Positions 39,556 to 40,520 of a DNA stretch of 40,520 bases are shown here, piece by piece. Both the position numbers and the translations under genes were made by a program. Location: the NCBI GenBank assembly GCA_900547945.1, contig URIT01000012.1, positions 1 through 40,520 of the forward strand. The letters are read 5' to 3'. The stretch is from an uncultured bacterium (lineage in GTDB: Bacteria; Verrucomicrobiota; Kiritimatiellia; RFP12; UBA1067). The notes below the pieces were generated by a model that saw only the letters and a program-made list of their open reading frames with translations, made no database searches and was not told the DNA's origin. Positions within the stretch are counted from its first letter, which is position 1, and every line of letters begins with the position of its first letter.

Positions 39556-40520
39556 TCAGTCCCGCCGGACGAAGGCCGCGCAGAGGCAGGGGATGAAATA
39601 GAGAGAGACGAGCGACGAGACGAGGATGCCGCCCACCGAGCCGATGCCGATGGACTGGCGCAGCTCCGCGCCGAAGCCGCCCGAAAACGCCATCGGCAGC
39701 ATGCCGAAGAGCGCCGCCACGCAGCTCATCAGGATCGGCCTGAACCGCGTCGCCGCCGCCCGCCGCACCGCCTCGCGGTTCGGCACGCCCGCCTTCAGGA
39801 GGTTCGACCGCTCGTCCATCAGCAGGATCGCCGCGTTCACGACGACGCCGACGAGCATGATGCCCGCGAGGAGCCCGAAGATCGAGAGCGTCGTGCCCGC
39901 AAGGCGGATCGCCGCGAACAGGCCAAGGTACGAGAACGGAATCGTGAAGAGGATGATAAACGGCTGCGTCCACGACTCCAGCACCGCCGCGAGCAGCAGA
40001 TAGGTGAGCGCGATGGCGATGACGGTGACGGACTTGAACTCCTCCACCGTCTCGCCCATCAGCTCGGCGGTGCCGCCGAGCTTCGTGTCCATGCCGGGCC
40101 CGAGCCTGGACGCGGCGATCCGCTCCATCGCGTCGATGGCCGGGCCGAGGCCGCGCCCCGCCGCCGCGTTGCCGTAGACCGTCACGGCTCGGCGCTTGTC
40201 GCTGCGGACGATCTGCACGCGCTGGAGCCGCCGCCGTTCCGACGCGAGCGTGCCGAGCGCGAACGGCACGCCGTCCGGCCCCGGGAAGTTCAGCGCCGGG
40301 ATCTGCTCGACGCCGTCCGCGCCCTTCAGGCGCACGCGCACGTCGTAGGAGCGGTCGCCCTTCGTGAACGTCGCCGGCGTGAGGCCCGCGAGCGACGCGC
40401 GCAGCATGAGGCCGAGCGCGTCCGGCGAGACGCCGACGTCGTTCAGCACGGCGCGGTTCGGGAAGAGGCGGACCTCCGGGCGGCCGGGGCGCACCGTGTG
40501 CTCGACGTCCGCGCAGTCGG
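39556..40520 (-). CDS. RND-family efflux transporter (AcrB/HAE1-like), 5' part outside the window
   Basis: The last 321 or so codons of a large inner-membrane pump subunit; the frame is open to the right edge without a start. The periplasmic part shows the typical V-R-L-F-P-N-R-A-V-L-N-D-V-G-V-S-P-D-A-L-G-L and V-I-A-I-A-L-T-Y-L-L-L-A-A-V-L-E-S-W-T-Q-P-F-I-I-L. The TM bundle has P-F-S-Y-L-G-L-F-A-A, L-A-G-I-M-L-V-G-V-V-V-N-A-A-I-L-L-M-D and R-F-R-P-I-L-M-S-C-V-A-A-L-F-G-M-L-P-M-A-F, the classic closing RND helices. Export of hydrophobic compounds or drugs by proton exchange is likely; substrate unknown. Confidence 0.9.
   Translation of the reverse strand, partial: DCADVEHTVRPGRPEVRLFPNRAVLNDVGVSPDALGLMLRASLAGLTPATFTKGDRSYDVRVRLKGADGVEQIPALNFPGPDGVPFALGTLASERRRLQRVQIVRSDKRRAVTVYGNAAAGRGLGPAIDAMERIAASRLGPGMDTKLGGTAELMGETVEEFKSVTVIAIALTYLLLAAVLESWTQPFIILFTIPFSYLGLFAAIRLAGTTLSIFGLLAGIMLVGVVVNAAILLMDERSNLLKAGVPNREAVRRAAATRFRPILMSCVAALFGMLPMAFSGGFGAELRQSIGIGSVGGILVSSLVSLYFIPCLCAAFVRRD

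Noticed and set aside
1..40520. tRNA or rRNA genes
   Set aside because: I saw no cloverleaf or T-loop GTTCRANYC patterns in the intergenic regions and no rRNA-like sequence; a small RNA could have been missed by eye.

Overview
The window is about 40.5 kb of high-GC, gene-dense bacterial chromosome. Several traits together suggest the Kiritimatiellae side of the Verrucomicrobiota, probably a gut or anaerobic lineage. These are a very large secreted protein with passenger-type repeats and LamG-like modules, Tat-exported lipoproteins, a multiheme cytochrome with ExbBD, an enteric-type lactaldehyde reductase, and many dispersed palindromes. This placement is an inference; no rRNA gene is present to test it.

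Layout. (1) 1-7934, minus strand: one compact operon in the order mraY, secreted unknown, argH, exbB, exbD, heptaheme membrane cytochrome, apbE (runs off the left edge). Most junctions overlap or are 1-3 bases apart. (2) 8408-12223 plus: HrpA-type DEAH helicase, converging on a small LysM protein. (3) 12891-13684 minus: two tandem Hsp20 genes with a clear terminator. (4) 13991-15955: module A, a single-TM protein of unknown family between two copies of a 32-bp palindrome. (5) LysE-type exporter (plus), then rpsL-rpsG (minus). (6) 17940-23900 minus: DJ-1/PfpI, SurA-like, a 1259-aa glycoside hydrolase and a diheme peroxidase, joined by 4-bp overlaps. (7) A GGQ release-factor-like gene (plus). 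(8) 24448-26310: module B, a second copy of module A. (9) An AT-richer unknown gene, ung, an NhaC antiporter, a Tat lipoprotein related to GH20, and a Tat lipoprotein metallophosphoesterase. (10) 32661-33913: a gene-poor repeat island with an ISKra4-type transposase remnant. (11) The 1480-aa LamG protein, fucO, and the end of an RND pump running off the right edge.

The main non-standard signal is a palindrome family whose half is GATTTCACTTCGGAAC followed by its reverse complement. I find 9 full or near-full and 2 partial intergenic copies, and 6 whole or half copies inside genes. Five of the in-gene copies are read in the one frame that encodes D-F-T-S-E-R-S-E-V-K-S. One sits at an apparent insertion of about 25 residues in the helicase. 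Two paralogous gene modules share exactly this palindrome at their left boundary and carry another near the right one. A second, MITE-like element with 43-bp inverted repeats has a palindrome between its arms. Separately, promoters follow a recurrent extended -10 (TG-n-TATAnT), and at three genes it lies so close to the start codon that the mRNA should be leaderless or nearly so.
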